Below are positions 1-9,540 of a stretch of 32,775 nucleotides of DNA, in pieces. This DNA is from Sedimentisphaerales bacterium. Lineage in GTDB: Bacteria > Planctomycetota > Phycisphaerae > Sedimentisphaerales > Anaerobacaceae. The notes under the pieces were generated by a model. That model was given only the letters and a program-made list of their open reading frames with translations, did not search any database and was not told the DNA's origin. Position numbers and translations under genes: made by a program. Within the stretch, counting starts at the first letter, position 1. Each line of letters starts with the position of its first letter. The stretch is from contig JAFGRL010000078.1 in NCBI GenBank assembly GCA_016935195.1, forward strand, positions 1 through 32,775. The letters run 5' to 3'.

Positions 1-1
1 G

Positions 2-688
2 CAAAAAGACGCCTGCTATGAATTATCGAAGCCTTTTGACCGCAGCAGCTTAGCAATTGAAGATGGGCAAAAAAGGCGGTTGTTTTACCCGCTACAGGTT
101 ATGACAACCACAGGCAGGGACACATCCGAGCGATGGATAAGACTGCTGGATGTCATAGCCTCTGCAATTGCGATGGTTTTTGCTCTGCCGATTATGCTTA
201 TAATTGCTGCAGTGATAAAAGTTTCATCCCCGGGGCCAGCCCTGTACAGACAGGAAAGAGTCGGGAAAAACGGAAAAATGTTTACGCTGTATAAGTTCAG
301 AACTATGGTTAACGGAGCTGAGACACACATAGGCCCGGTCTTAGCTGCCAGAGATGATGCCCGTGTTACACGTGTCGGCAAGCTGCTCAGAAGCTCGCGA
401 CTGGATGAACTGCCTCAGCTTTTCAACATTCTCAAGGGTGATATGAGTCTGGTTGGTCCTCGTCCCGAAAGGCCGTATTTCGTAAGGTGTCATAAGGCGC
501 TCCAGGGGAAAAGATTAACGGTCAAGCCGGGACTGACCGGCCTGGCTCAAGTCAGAAGTTCCTATGACCTAAAGCCAGATCGTAAAATAAAATATGATTA
601 TCTGTACATCCAGAAACGCTCTTTGCTGCTGAATCTGTATATACTGGCAAAGACCTTTCCTGTTATCATCGGCAAGAAAGGTTGGTAA
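2..688 (+). CDS. Bacterial sugar transferase (polyprenyl-phosphate glycosylphosphotransferase), 5' end outside window
   Basis: This is the catalytic domain of the WcaJ/EpsB-type bacterial sugar transferases, which move a sugar-1-phosphate onto undecaprenyl phosphate at the inner membrane to start an exopolysaccharide or O-antigen unit. Visible hallmarks are the membrane segment after the RWIRLLDV stretch, the SSPGPALYRQERVGKNG loop, KFRTM, and the acidic RLDELPQLFNIL-GDMSLVGPRPERP block. A TTG at 80 and an ATG at 101 could serve as starts. However, the frame is open without a stop back to base 2, and the encoded residues resemble the linker that precedes the catalytic domain in full-length (about 450 aa) enzymes. 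I therefore call it a 5'-truncated CDS. The family call is strong; the sugar is unknown. It ends 30 nt before the convergent gene at 719. Confidence 0.88.
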   Translation, partial: QKDACYELSKPFDRSSLAIEDGQKRRLFYPLQVMTTTGRDTSERWIRLLDVIASAIAMVFALPIMLIIAAVIKVSSPGPALYRQERVGKNGKMFTLYKFRTMVNGAETHIGPVLAARDDARVTRVGKLLRSSRLDELPQLFNILKGDMSLVGPRPERPYFVRCHKALQGKRLTVKPGLTGLAQVRSSYDLKPDRKIKYDYLYIQKRSLLLNLYILAKTFPVIIGKKGW

Positions 689-718
689 AAGCCTAAGTAT
701 AGTAGTCCGTGAAGGAGT

Positions 719-973
719 TCAGTCGGTAATTTTATAAACTGTATCGCCCTTTCTTACCCGCTCGCTGACCTTAATCCCAACGGAGTCTCCTGCTTTAGCC
801 TCTTTAACGGCAACATTATTAATCTGCATTGAGTTAACCATTGATTCGATATCGGTAGTATGGCCCTTAATGCGGATTTTATCCCCCATCTCTAAAGAAG
901 CTTTTAACTCAATAGCGGCTACTACAGGTTGGGCAAAGAAGTCTGATACCGTTCCAATTATCTGCTCCGGCAT
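719..973 (-). CDS. Translation elongation factor-like small protein (EF-Tu domain 2-like)
   Basis: An 84-residue protein that is essentially one beta-barrel domain of the EF-Tu domain 2 type. The pattern is GTVSDFFAQPVVAAIEL, then DKIRIKGHTTDIE, then an AKAGDSVGIKV segment and a final KGDTVYKI strand. This matches the small 'translation elongation factor-like' proteins of about 85 residues found in bacteria and archaea, often beside U32 peptidase genes; none is seen here. There is no GTPase domain, so it cannot itself be a translation GTPase, and its cellular role is not established. The ATG at 973 is preceded by a strong AAAGGAGGTG Shine-Dalgarno, which fixes the start. Confidence 0.82.
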   Translation of the reverse strand: MPEQIIGTVSDFFAQPVVAAIELKASLEMGDKIRIKGHTTDIESMVNSMQINNVAVKEAKAGDSVGIKVSERVRKGDTVYKITD

Positions 974-1248
974 TTTACACCTCCTTTGGATTCAATTTCC
1001 TGTCTTTAAACACAAGTATATCCAAGGCCAGTATTGTAACTGAAAGTTTTTTTTGTGCAAACTGTAAAATAGCTCCACTGCAACAGAGTTTATAGAGTTC
1101 TAAATCTGGGCTAATGAATATGATTTCCCGGCAGTCTTTGGGATAATTATGTAATATCTTACAACTTGACAAATCGAAACTCGCAGCCTAATATCGCCAG
1201 GTGAAGGAATTTTCCTGGTCATAATGTGACAAATATAAGAGGCCGGAA

Positions 1249-1785
1249 GTGAAAAGCCAGAGTTTTATAAATGAGTTTTTGAAATCCCCTGTCAAGGTTG
1301 GCAGTGTAATCCAAAGCTCTAAAATACTTGCAAGAACAATGGCTCACCAAATAAACGGCAGTCTGGATGTAGTGGAATTTGGAGCAGGAATGGGCTCAGT
1401 GACAGAGCATATTCTTAGACGTTTGCCTCCGAACGGCAGACTTATTTGTTTTGAAATAAACTCAAAATTCTGCGAACACCTAATGACAATTGACGACCCG
1501 CGGTTAACTGTCATCAATGACGGTGCAGAGAATTGTCATAAATATGTTGGGCGGCTGGAATGCGTGGTCTCCGGCCTGCCGCTGGCACTTTTCAGCAAGA
1601 CGAAAAGACAGGAAATCCTGGACATCTCAAGCAAATCAAGAAGATTTATACAATTTCAGTATTCACTGGTTTTGAAAGACACTATAAAAGAGCATTTTTC
1701 AGATGTGCGAATTAAGTTTGTTCCACTAAATTTCCCACCAGCATTCGTTTTTGTGTGCACCAGTTCTGGCAAACAAACCTCATAA
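1249..1785 (+). CDS. Class I SAM-dependent methyltransferase, PmtA-like (phospholipid N-methyltransferase/rRNA adenine dimethylase fold)
   Basis: A 178-residue protein. It begins with a FINEFLKSPVKVGSVIQSS segment (residues 5-23), characteristic of the PmtA/KsgA-like group, followed by the SAM-binding motif I VVEFGAGMGSVTEHIL (about 41-56) and the acidic strand-2 end ICFEIN (about 66-71). Known relatives methylate phosphatidylethanolamine at the membrane or have no assigned substrate. The substrate cannot be read from sequence, and the usual motif after strand 4 is replaced by VSGLPLALF. The start is a GTG at 1249 with a GAGG-like Shine-Dalgarno shortly upstream. The last residues (FVFVCTSSGKQTS) look like a complete terminus. 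No operon partner is evident. Confidence 0.75.
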   Translation: MKSQSFINEFLKSPVKVGSVIQSSKILARTMAHQINGSLDVVEFGAGMGSVTEHILRRLPPNGRLICFEINSKFCEHLMTIDDPRLTVINDGAENCHKYVGRLECVVSGLPLALFSKTKRQEILDISSKSRRFIQFQYSLVLKDTIKEHFSDVRIKFVPLNFPPAFVFVCTSSGKQTS

Positions 1786-1953
1786 TGTAAAACTGAAAGC
1801 CTGCTCTGGAGGTTTATCTTCGCCCGTTTCTTCTAAAGACCTGCTGCAAAAAAACTTTGACTTCCTGAACCTCAGCCCAATATAATCGTATAAAGTTCAC
1901 AAAAGGCTGTATCAGTATGTAAGTTGTGAGCTTTTTCTGTCAAGAGGTCAAAA

Positions 1954-3438
1954 ATGGGCGCTGCTGGGCTAAAATCAAGGGAAATATCTCTGAAACGATT
2001 TGTGTTTTGTACCTTTGTTCTGTCAGTATTGCTTTTACCGGCTTTTGCTGCAGCAGAAGAAAAAAGCAGCATAGATGCCCTGCGCCAAATAGGTAAAGCC
2101 TTTGCTGATACGGCAGAGAAGGCATCACCTGCCGTCGTTGGCATCGTAGCCAATCAGTTGGTAACAAGAGAATATACCACAATGCCCAATTGGCCATTTG
2201 GAGATCCGTTCGATAGGTTCGGAGATGATTTCTTTGAGCACTTTTTCAGAGGTCTCCCTCGTCAGCGGCAGCAGCAGCAGCGAAAATATCAGCTCCCTGT
2301 CCAGGCTTCCGGCTTTATCGTCTCAGCCGATGGACATATCCTTACAAATAATCACGTTATCAAAGACGCAGAAGATGTTACCGTTAAGCTTCTCAGCGGC
2401 AAAGAGTACTCAGCTAAAGTTATCGGCACAGACCCTGACTCCGATGTTGCACTGATTAAAATTGATGCTAATAACCTGTCTTACCTGAAACTGGCGGACT
2501 CGGATAAACTTGAGGTCGGCCAATGGGTTCTTGCAATAGGAAATCCCTTTGGACTAAGCCACACTGTGACCGCCGGGATAGTAAGTGCCAAGGGCAGAGG
2601 TATCGGCCTAACAGGCTATGAGAACTTCATCCAGACCGATGCAGCCATAAATTTCGGCAACTCCGGAGGTCCTCTGATAGACCTCGATGGTAAAGTCGTC
2701 GGCATCAACACTGCCATATACGGCCCGGGCGGCAACATAGGTATTGGTTTTGCTATACCTATCAACACGGCCAAGTTCGTTTATAACCGAATCCTTACCG
2801 AAGGTACCGTTACGAGAGGATTCCTGGGCGTTACTATACAGAATTTAACACCCGATCTGGCAGCAGCCTTGGGTCTTGATGAAGATACAAAGGGAGTTTT
2901 AGTCCCTGATGTTAATGAAAACAAGGCTGCCGAGAAAGCCGGAGTCAAGCCCTACGATATAATCGTGGAGTTCAACGGCGAGCAGGTCGAAACAGACCAG
3001 GAGCTGCAAAATCGAGTTGCTATGGAAAAACCGGGCACAAAAGCCGAAATCGTTGTCCTGCGAGATGGCAAGCGAAAAACCCTTACGGTTACTCTTGGCA
3101 CCAGAGGCAAGGCCGAGCAAATCGCAACCGAAGCCGAGCCTGAGGTGCTCGAAAAACTTGGCTTTTCTGTGCAGGACCTGACGGAGGAATTAGCTGCGCA
3201 GCTTGGCTATGAGGGGCAAAAGGGTGTTGTTGTAAACCGGGTCGAACCAGGCTCTCAGGCTCAGCGAAAAGGCATCGCAAGCGGTGTTCTGATTATGGAG
3301 GTCAACCAGACAGAAGTCAAAAATATCAAAGACTTCCGCAAAGCTATCGAAAAAGCTGCCGAAAAGGGCAGTGCAGTACTTCGTGTCAGAAACCAAAGCG
3401 GTGTTTACTTTGTCTTATTAAGGCTCGACAGCAAATAG
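1954..3438 (+). CDS. htrA: Periplasmic serine protease/chaperone of the Do (DegP/HtrA) family
   Basis: A 494-residue protein in the usual family range. An N-terminal signal peptide (hydrophobic about residues 15-34, cleavage near AFAAAEE) sends it to the periplasm, where Do proteases degrade or refold damaged envelope proteins. The trypsin-like domain carries the complete catalytic triad: His134 in TNNHVI, Asp164 in DSDVAL and Ser237 in GNSGGPL. Two PDZ domains follow (about 286-380 and 398-490), the first with the RGFLGV entry motif and the second degenerate but recognisable. A flexible Phe/Gln-rich insertion (about 82-112, including four consecutive Gln) corresponds to the LA loop of DegP/DegQ. 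AGAGG lies 7-8 nt before the ATG, supporting the start. It appears monocistronic. Confidence 0.95.
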   Translation: MGAAGLKSREISLKRFVFCTFVLSVLLLPAFAAAEEKSSIDALRQIGKAFADTAEKASPAVVGIVANQLVTREYTTMPNWPFGDPFDRFGDDFFEHFFRGLPRQRQQQQRKYQLPVQASGFIVSADGHILTNNHVIKDAEDVTVKLLSGKEYSAKVIGTDPDSDVALIKIDANNLSYLKLADSDKLEVGQWVLAIGNPFGLSHTVTAGIVSAKGRGIGLTGYENFIQTDAAINFGNSGGPLIDLDGKVVGINTAIYGPGGNIGIGFAIPINTAKFVYNRILTEGTVTRGFLGVTIQNLTPDLAAALGLDEDTKGVLVPDVNENKAAEKAGVKPYDIIVEFNGEQVETDQELQNRVAMEKPGTKAEIVVLRDGKRKTLTVTLGTRGKAEQIATEAEPEVLEKLGFSVQDLTEELAAQLGYEGQKGVVVNRVEPGSQAQRKGIASGVLIMEVNQTEVKNIKDFRKAIEKAAEKGSAVLRVRNQSGVYFVLLRLDSK

Positions 3439-3585
3439 TATTTATCTGCTGTTTAACCTGCCGCAGGAACCATAAGACTGCCGAAGCTGACAGATACAAT
3501 CATTGACATGACAGCACATCAAATATAACATTTCTGCCATCGTGTATGAGAGTTCTTTTTGATATAGATTTCGGAGTATGATTAG

Positions 3586-4665
3586 ATGCCAACAGTTACT
3601 TTGATTTTGGGCGACGGGATTGGTCCTGAGATTGCCGCTGCTGCGCGCAGGTGTATAGATGCAACAGGGGCGGGCATAAACTGGGATGTGAAAGAAGCCG
3701 GCGTGGAGGTGATGGAACGGCAAGGAACACCGCTGCCACAGGTTACTATTGACTCGATCAGGAAAAACGGTATTGCCTTAAAAGCACCTATTACCACGCC
3801 TGTTGGGAAAGGTTATAGAAGTATAAACGTGCATCTGCGTCAGAGCCTTGACCTCTATGCCTGTCTGAGGCCCTGCAAAAGCTACAAGGGTGTTCGCAGC
3901 CGATATTCCGACATAGACCTTGTCATTGTGCGCGAAAATACAGAGGATCTATACGCCGGTATCGAGTTTCAAAAGGGCAAGGACGATACGGGCCAACTTA
4001 TACGCTGGGTAAATGAGCACAGCAGCCGAAAGATAACGGAGGACTCAGGCATAAGTATAAAACCGATTTCAGTAAAGGCCACCGAACGCATAGTAAGATT
4101 TGCATTTGACTATGCCCGAAAGATGGGCAGGCGAAAGGTTACTTCCGTGCACAAGGCAAATATTATGAAGTTCTCCGACGGGCTGTGGCTTGAAGTAAGC
4201 AGAGAAGTTGCCAAAGATTATAACGACATCGAATTCGAGGACCGGATTGTTGACAATATGTGTATGCAGCTGATTCAAAAGCCGGAGCTGTATGATGTGA
4301 TTGTTTTGCCGAATTTGTACGGCGATATCCTAAGTGATTTGTGTGCCGGCCTTGTCGGAGGGCTTGGGGTCGCACCTGGGGCTAATATCGGTGATAATAC
4401 CGCCATATTCGAGGCCACACACGGCAGTGCACCAAAATATAAAGGTATGAACAAGGTCAATCCTACAGCCCTGATACTCAGCGGCGTAATGATGCTCAAC
4501 TACATAGGCAAAAAGGGGCAAGCACAAAGACTTGACTCGGCAGTTGCGGATGTAATTGCTGAGGGCAAAAATGTAACCTACGATATGAAAGCAGACCGCA
4601 ACGATCCCACAGCAGTTGGCACCAGCCAAATGGCTGATGCCATTATTGAAAAGATTAAAAGCTAA
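3586..4665 (+). CDS. icd: Isocitrate/isopropylmalate-type dehydrogenase, most likely isocitrate dehydrogenase
   Basis: A 359-residue member of the beta-decarboxylating dehydrogenase family, which converts isocitrate to 2-oxoglutarate in the TCA cycle. Seen directly: GDGIGPE (9-15), the substrate loop [21 protein letters not shown] (77-96) whose SxN and LR residues favour isocitrate over isopropylmalate, catalytic Tyr123 in ENTEDLYAG, Lys190 in HKANI, and the metal-binding [10 protein letters not shown] block (243-252). In the coenzyme region it has Lys284-Tyr285 (APKYKG). That resembles the NADP-type pair of E. coli Icd rather than the Asp-Ile of NAD enzymes, although the second NADP patch (VTYDMKA) is only half conserved, so cofactor use is uncertain. 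GGAG lies about 10 nt before the ATG. The next gene starts 10 nt after its stop, so the two are probably co-transcribed. Confidence 0.88.
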   Translation: MPTVTLILGDGIGPEIAAAARRCIDATGAGINWDVKEAGVEVMERQGTPLPQVTIDSIRKNGIALKAPITTPVGKGYRSINVHLRQSLDLYACLRPCKSYKGVRSRYSDIDLVIVRENTEDLYAGIEFQKGKDDTGQLIRWVNEHSSRKITEDSGISIKPISVKATERIVRFAFDYARKMGRRKVTSVHKANIMKFSDGLWLEVSREVAKDYNDIEFEDRIVDNMCMQLIQKPELYDVIVLPNLYGDILSDLCAGLVGGLGVAPGANIGDNTAIFEATHGSAPKYKGMNKVNPTALILSGVMMLNYIGKKGQAQRLDSAVADVIAEGKNVTYDMKADRNDPTAVGTSQMADAIIEKIKS

Positions 4666-4675
4666 AAACAAGATT

Positions 4676-7332
4676 ATGAGCCATGTCAACATCGTTACAC
4701 TTGATACTCACCAGAATATCGATGAGACGATGGTCGGGGCAAAAGCTGTTGGTCTTGCGCGTTTGAAGAAAATAGGCCTTACAGTCCCAAGGTTTTTCTG
4801 CATCACTACAACTGCATTTCGGGAACATTTAGAGGCCAACGAGCTTGTCGGCAAAATAGAATCGGTTTTGGACAAGCTTAATTCGACCCCGCCGAAAGAG
4901 AGAAAATCTCTTTTATTAGAAATACAGCAGGCTATTATCAATGCTTCTCTGACAGTTAAACTTCGCAACGAAATAGAAAATCACTATCGTAGACTTGCTG
5001 CCAACCGTGTGGCGGTTCGGTCATCGGCTCCCGCTGAAGATTTGCCAGACCAGTCTTTTGCCGGCCAATATGAGACTTATCTGGGAATAACTGATCTGTC
5101 AGGTTGTATCGAGGCGGTAAACAAATGCTGGGCATCGTTGTGGACAGAGCGGGCTTATGAATACCGTCAAAAAAATGGTGTCGATCATTTTGCAGTAAAT
5201 ATGGCTGTAATCGTTCAAGCACTCGTGGAGGCTGATGCATCCGGAGTTATTTTCACTGCTGACCCTGTCAATGGATATAAAAGCAGAATGATAATTGAGA
5301 CTGTCTCTGGGCTCGGCGAGGCCCTAGTTTCAGGAAGGATAACGCCAGATAGATTTATTGTACGTAAACGTAATCTCAAAATTATCTCCCGTAAAATAAA
5401 AAACAGGAAAGTAGAGTTCGTTTTCGACAAAACTAGTTCAGTGGAAAAAATGCCGGTGAAAACAATAAAATATATGGTCCTTGTATTGAAAACAGAACAG
5501 CTAAAAAACTAGCAAGACTCGCGAGAAAAATCGAAACTAAATTCCACTCTCCTCAAGATATCGAATGGGCTATACGTGGTAACAAAATCTTTTTCCTTCA
5601 ATCCAGACCAATTACTACTATTCCGCCAAAAAAATCTTGGGAAGAATGCCAAGTTTGGACCAACGCCAACACCGGCGAGGTTGCACCTGATGTCATAACT
5701 CCTCTCACATGGTCATTTATCCAAACAATGTTTTTGCCCCTCTTTGGCTCTGTTTTTCGTTTGCTTGGTGTCAAGCTTGGCGACAATCCTATCGGCGGCC
5801 TCGTTGCCGGCAGGATTTACTTTAACATAAACACACTCATAGCTATAGGACAGTATTTTCCTGAGAGGTGGCAGTTGAGAATGAATGATGCCTTTGGCGG
5901 TGATCAAGGCAAGATGTACAGTCTTGGTGAAATTGATATTCCAGAAGAAGATATCCCTGAGCTGGGTTTTAGGTTTACCAAAGTTATATTCATGCTTCCA
6001 TACATAATTTATAAATTTTTCTCTCACAGGCAGAAGAAGGCGGAATCTTTCCTTAACAAAATGAACAGTAAAAACAGACAGTTGCAAAACCTTGATACCC
6101 AGGAAATGTCTGAAGAAAAACTCATCGCACTCTTGATGAACATTATTTCCGACTATCTTGAATCATGGGACCTCTTGTACGTTATACCATTAGCATCTGC
6201 CCTTCCACCTTTTTATTGGCTTTGTGCAAAATGGCTCGACGATGAGAATGGCACTATTGCTAACAAACTGCTTGGTGGGCTCAATGGTATGGATGATGCT
6301 GAAGCCGGATTTGATCTTTGGCGTCTTGCAATAGAGGCTCATAAACTTGCAGAAGTAGAAAAGGTAATCCTTTTCAGTGACAATTGGCAAGTTACCCAGG
6401 AAAAGATAAGAAAACTTGCCTATGGCAAACAATTCCTCAGAAGCTGGGAGGGATTTATGGTTCTGCATGGCCACCACTGTTACCATGAATTAGAGCTGTT
6501 TAATCCTCGTTGGTCAGAGCAACCTGACTATATTCTTTCGACGCTTCGTAATTGTATTGTTTCTATTGATAAGTCCGATCCACTTAAATATCACAGTATG
6601 CTAATCGAGCAAAGAGTCCGACTCACCCAGGAATGTCGCCAAAAACTAACAAATCCTGTAAAACGTTGCATATTCAATTATTTTCTTCGGAGGGCCCAGC
6701 AAGGGTCTGTCCTCCGTGAAAAGTCTAAGAACGAACCTGTCCGTGGCTTCGCGATTTTGCGCAAAGTGCTTCTTGAGCTTGGGAAAAGACTTAACCGCAA
6801 AAGAATACTCACCAATGCCGGAGACATATTTTTCTTGAAGCTGGAAGAAATTGGACCAGTAGCACAGGCAAAAGCTAATTTCGATGTCAAGAAAACTATT
6901 GAGGTTCGCCGTGCCGAGTACAAAAAGAATAAATCTGTTATGCCGCCAAAAGTTGTTGTTGGTAAATTTGATCCTGATGATTACACTCCTGATGTCGTGG
7001 ACACAAATGCTGAGGTATTAAAAGGCTTGGCAGTAAGTTCTGGCGTAGTCACTGGAAAAGCTCGTGTAATTCTCAGAGCCGATACCGATGAACATCTCTT
7101 GCCTGGTGAAATTCTCGTAGCCCCTATCACCAACCCCGGATGGACACCTTACTTCCTGAATGCTGTGGGTATAGTCATGGACCAAGGTGGTTTGCTCTCG
7201 CACGGCAGCATAATTGCCCGTGAGTATGGTATTCCGGCAGTTGTCGATGTAGGCCCTGCAACCAAAATTATCAAAACCGGCCAGATCATACAGGTCGATG
7301 CCAACCACGGGACGGTCAGGATTTTTCACTAA
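4676..7332 (+). pseudogene. PEP synthase / rifampicin phosphotransferase-like dikinase, split by a single -1 frameshift
   Basis: The two reading frames together encode about 885 residues with the order of the PEP-utilising dikinases. First comes an ATP-grasp domain (GAKAVGLARL, RVAVRSSAPAED with Arg115, SGVIFTADPVNG), ending in the hallmark FFLQSRPIT at about 5590. A middle domain beginning VWTNANTGEVAPDVITPLTW is typical of rifampicin-phosphotransferase-like members. The C-terminal swivelling phospho-His domain has GGLLSHGSIIAREYGIPAVV, its catalytic His encoded at 7201-7203. Translation from the ATG at 4676 runs out of frame and stops at 5512. The correct downstream frame is open from 5437. 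Homology switches near an A6 run (5445-5450): one more A would give an uninterrupted protein. Whether this is decay, sequence error or slippage cannot be decided here. The substrate is unassigned; the total length fits the rifampicin phosphotransferase group better than PpsA. It follows the dehydrogenase gene by 10 nt. Confidence 0.85.
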
Positions 7333-7483
7333 ACGACAACTTTAGCCAATAGAGTCTTAAAAATTCAGCAAATTTCCCAACTTTAATGGCTGCGTAAAAA
7401 GTATAAAACGACGAACAAAAACCTTGTTTTTATCCCCTCGGTAACGGTCGGGGCTTGGAATTTGGACTTTTGGCGGCGGCATC

Positions 7484-8008
7484 TTAGTTGGTAATTCCTA
7501 AATCTTTTTTTGTCATAATGCTTTCGAAGTCATAGCCTGCGGCGGTGATGTTTTCTTTAGCTCCTTCCTGTCGGTCGATACAGGCTACAATTTTGCTAAG
7601 TTTCGCCCCCGTATCTGTAATAACTTTGGCAGCTTCGATGACCTGTCCGCCGGTGGTGGCAATATCTTCGACAAGCAGGACGGTATCCCGTGGGCCGAGC
7701 AGGCCCTCGACTAATTTGCCTGTGCCGTAACCTTTCTTTGTATTGCGAATTATGCAAAAATTTCTTCCGGTTTCCAGGGCGATAGCTGCTGCAAGGGCTA
7801 CGCCTCCGAGTTCGGCGCCTGCGATTAAGGTTACGTCATTGGTAACGTAGCTGGCGAACTGCTCGGCCAAGGCTTTGAGGATGTCCGGACAGGTTTCAAA
7901 TAAGTACTTGTCAAGGTAATATGTACTTTTTCTGCCGCTTCGCAGGACGAATTCACCTTCAAGAAAGGCTGTTTGTTTTATTCGTTTTATTAGCTGTTCT
8001 CTTTTCAT
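7484..8008 (-). CDS. pyrE: Orotate phosphoribosyltransferase
   Basis: A 174-residue cytoplasmic enzyme of de novo pyrimidine synthesis that joins orotate and PRPP to make OMP. The N-terminus has LRSGRKSTYYLDKY (22-35), the orotate-binding strand region of bacterial PyrE. GAELGGVALAAAIA (64-77) forms the pyrophosphate loop, followed by IRNTKKGYGTGKLVEG with the PRPP-contacting basic residues, and the PRPP motif VLLVEDIATTGGQ (110-122). Length is normal for a short PyrE. It begins 11 nt after purB ends on the same strand and has no obvious Shine-Dalgarno of its own, so it is probably read from the purB transcript. Confidence 0.93.
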   Translation of the reverse strand: MKREQLIKRIKQTAFLEGEFVLRSGRKSTYYLDKYLFETCPDILKALAEQFASYVTNDVTLIAGAELGGVALAAAIALETGRNFCIIRNTKKGYGTGKLVEGLLGPRDTVLLVEDIATTGGQVIEAAKVITDTGAKLSKIVACIDRQEGAKENITAAGYDFESIMTKKDLGITN

Positions 8009-8019
8009 TTGGGAACTTT

Positions 8020-9453
8020 TTATACGTGCAGGTCAATTTTTTTATTAATTTGTCGGGCGTATTTTCTTTTAATTGGTGCAATTATTTTTTTCAGGAAATC
8101 ATCGGCCTGCTGTGGAGCTCTGCCTATGTAATTTTCCGGTTTCAGGACAGTAGCGAAATTCACTTTACTGAACGCGCTGTCATTTTTCAGACGGTCAATT
8201 AAGTCATTCGATTTGCCTAAATTTTTTATCCGGTTCGCCGCAGCCTGTGAGTGTTGTCTGATTTTTTCGTGCAGCGATTGTCTGTTCCCACCGGCTTTTA
8301 CGGCAGCCATTAAGATATTTTCGGTTGCCATAAAGGGCAGCTCTGCTGTGACGTGAGTTTCAATAACCTTCGGATAGACAACTATGCCATCAAGCACATT
8401 AATCAGTATTTGGACAATGCCATCGACAGCGAGAAATGTCTCTGGGATAACGACTCTTCGGTTTGCTGAGTCGTCAAGAGTTCTTTCGAGCCACTGCTGA
8501 CTTGCGGTCATTGGCGGGCTCGAGGCCAAGCTCAGTACTAATCTACTCAATGCGGTTATGCGTTCGCAGCGCATTGGATTTCTTTTATAGGCCATTGCTG
8601 AAGAGCCGACCTGGGATTTTTCAAAAGGCTCTTCGATTTCCTTTAGGTTGGCAAGAAGGCGCAGGTCGTTGCAAAATTTATGAGCAGATTGTGCTACGCC
8701 GGCCAGTGAGTTAATTACGAGCGTGTCTAATTTCCGCTGATAGGTTTGGCCGGTAACGATGCAGATATTTTTAAATCCGAAGGCTGTGGTGACGTTTTTT
8801 TCGAGCTGTTCGACTATTTTATGACTACCGTTGAAGATGTTCAGGAAGGATGCCTGTGTTCCCGTTGTCCCTTTGACACCCCGAAATGGCATCGTTGTGA
8901 TTCGGTGCTCGATTTCCTGCAGGTCCATAACGAACTCATAGCACCACAACGTTGCTCTTTTTCCGACGGTGGTTAGCTGGGCAGGTTGGAAATGTGTAAA
9001 GCCTAAAGTGGGTAGTGAGCGGTATTTTTTTGCGAATTTGCCCAGCGAGTTGATTACTGCTGCAACTTTGCCGGCGATAAGCTGTAGGGCCTGTCGCATT
9101 ATGATTAAGTCTGTATTGTCTGTTACGAAGCAGCTTGTTGCGCCGAGGTGTATTATCGGTGCGGCCTTGGGTGCGGCATCGGCGAAGGTGTGGATGTGAG
9201 CGACGACATCGTGACGGAATTTTTTCTCGTATTGTTCGGCTTTTTTGAAGTCGATATCATCGAGGTTTCCGGCCATTTGATCTATTTGGTTTTGTTTTAT
9301 GTCGAGGCCGAGTTTTTTCTGGGCTTTGGCGAGTTGGAGCCAGAGGTGACGCCAGGTGCTGAACTTTTTCTGGGCACCGAAAAGTTCTGACATTTCTTTT
9401 GAGGCATTTCTTTCAACGAGAGGGCTCGTATAAAGTTTTTTCTGGTTTGTCAT
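8020..9453 (-). CDS. purB: Adenylosuccinate lyase
   Basis: A 477-residue member of the fumarase/aspartase superfamily. It cleaves SAICAR to AICAR in purine synthesis and adenylosuccinate to AMP plus fumarate. Seen: the HLGATSCFVTDNTD block (102-115), the THFQPAQ motif (153-159), and the superfamily signature SSAMAYKRNPMRCE (284-297) whose Ser is the catalytic residue. Ala replaces the more usual Pro in the signature. An AAAGGT Shine-Dalgarno precedes the ATG. It sits between a nitrilase-family gene (87 nt upstream) and pyrE (11 nt downstream), an apparent nucleotide-metabolism pair. PurB versus other lyases is judged from the IHLGATS and MAYKRNPMRCE regions together. Confidence 0.94.
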   Translation of the reverse strand: MTNQKKLYTSPLVERNASKEMSELFGAQKKFSTWRHLWLQLAKAQKKLGLDIKQNQIDQMAGNLDDIDFKKAEQYEKKFRHDVVAHIHTFADAAPKAAPIIHLGATSCFVTDNTDLIIMRQALQLIAGKVAAVINSLGKFAKKYRSLPTLGFTHFQPAQLTTVGKRATLWCYEFVMDLQEIEHRITTMPFRGVKGTTGTQASFLNIFNGSHKIVEQLEKNVTTAFGFKNICIVTGQTYQRKLDTLVINSLAGVAQSAHKFCNDLRLLANLKEIEEPFEKSQVGSSAMAYKRNPMRCERITALSRLVLSLASSPPMTASQQWLERTLDDSANRRVVIPETFLAVDGIVQILINVLDGIVVYPKVIETHVTAELPFMATENILMAAVKAGGNRQSLHEKIRQHSQAAANRIKNLGKSNDLIDRLKNDSAFSKVNFATVLKPENYIGRAPQQADDFLKKIIAPIKRKYARQINKKIDLHV

Positions 9454-9540
9454 ATTTTTTACCTTTGAGTATTGAGTCAGTTTTAAGATAATTTTTGTGA
9501 TAGTTTCGAGAATTTTTATAATTGTAAATCAGCAATCGAT

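Noticed and set aside
975-1172. 65-codon minus-strand frame just upstream of the EF-Tu-like gene
   Set aside because: It starts at a TTG with no Shine-Dalgarno, has no recognisable family, and its end lies inside the neighbour's ribosome binding site. It more likely reflects intergenic sequence.
5434-5460. Programmed -1 frameshifting in the PEP synthase-like gene
   Set aside because: The A6 run permits slippage, but there is no full X-XXY-YYZ heptamer, no evident downstream stem-loop, and no precedent in this family that I know. A one-base contraction is simpler.
8463-9390. Several plus-strand frames opposite purB
   Set aside because: They are antisense shadows of a clearly conserved lyase gene and carry no motifs or start signals.
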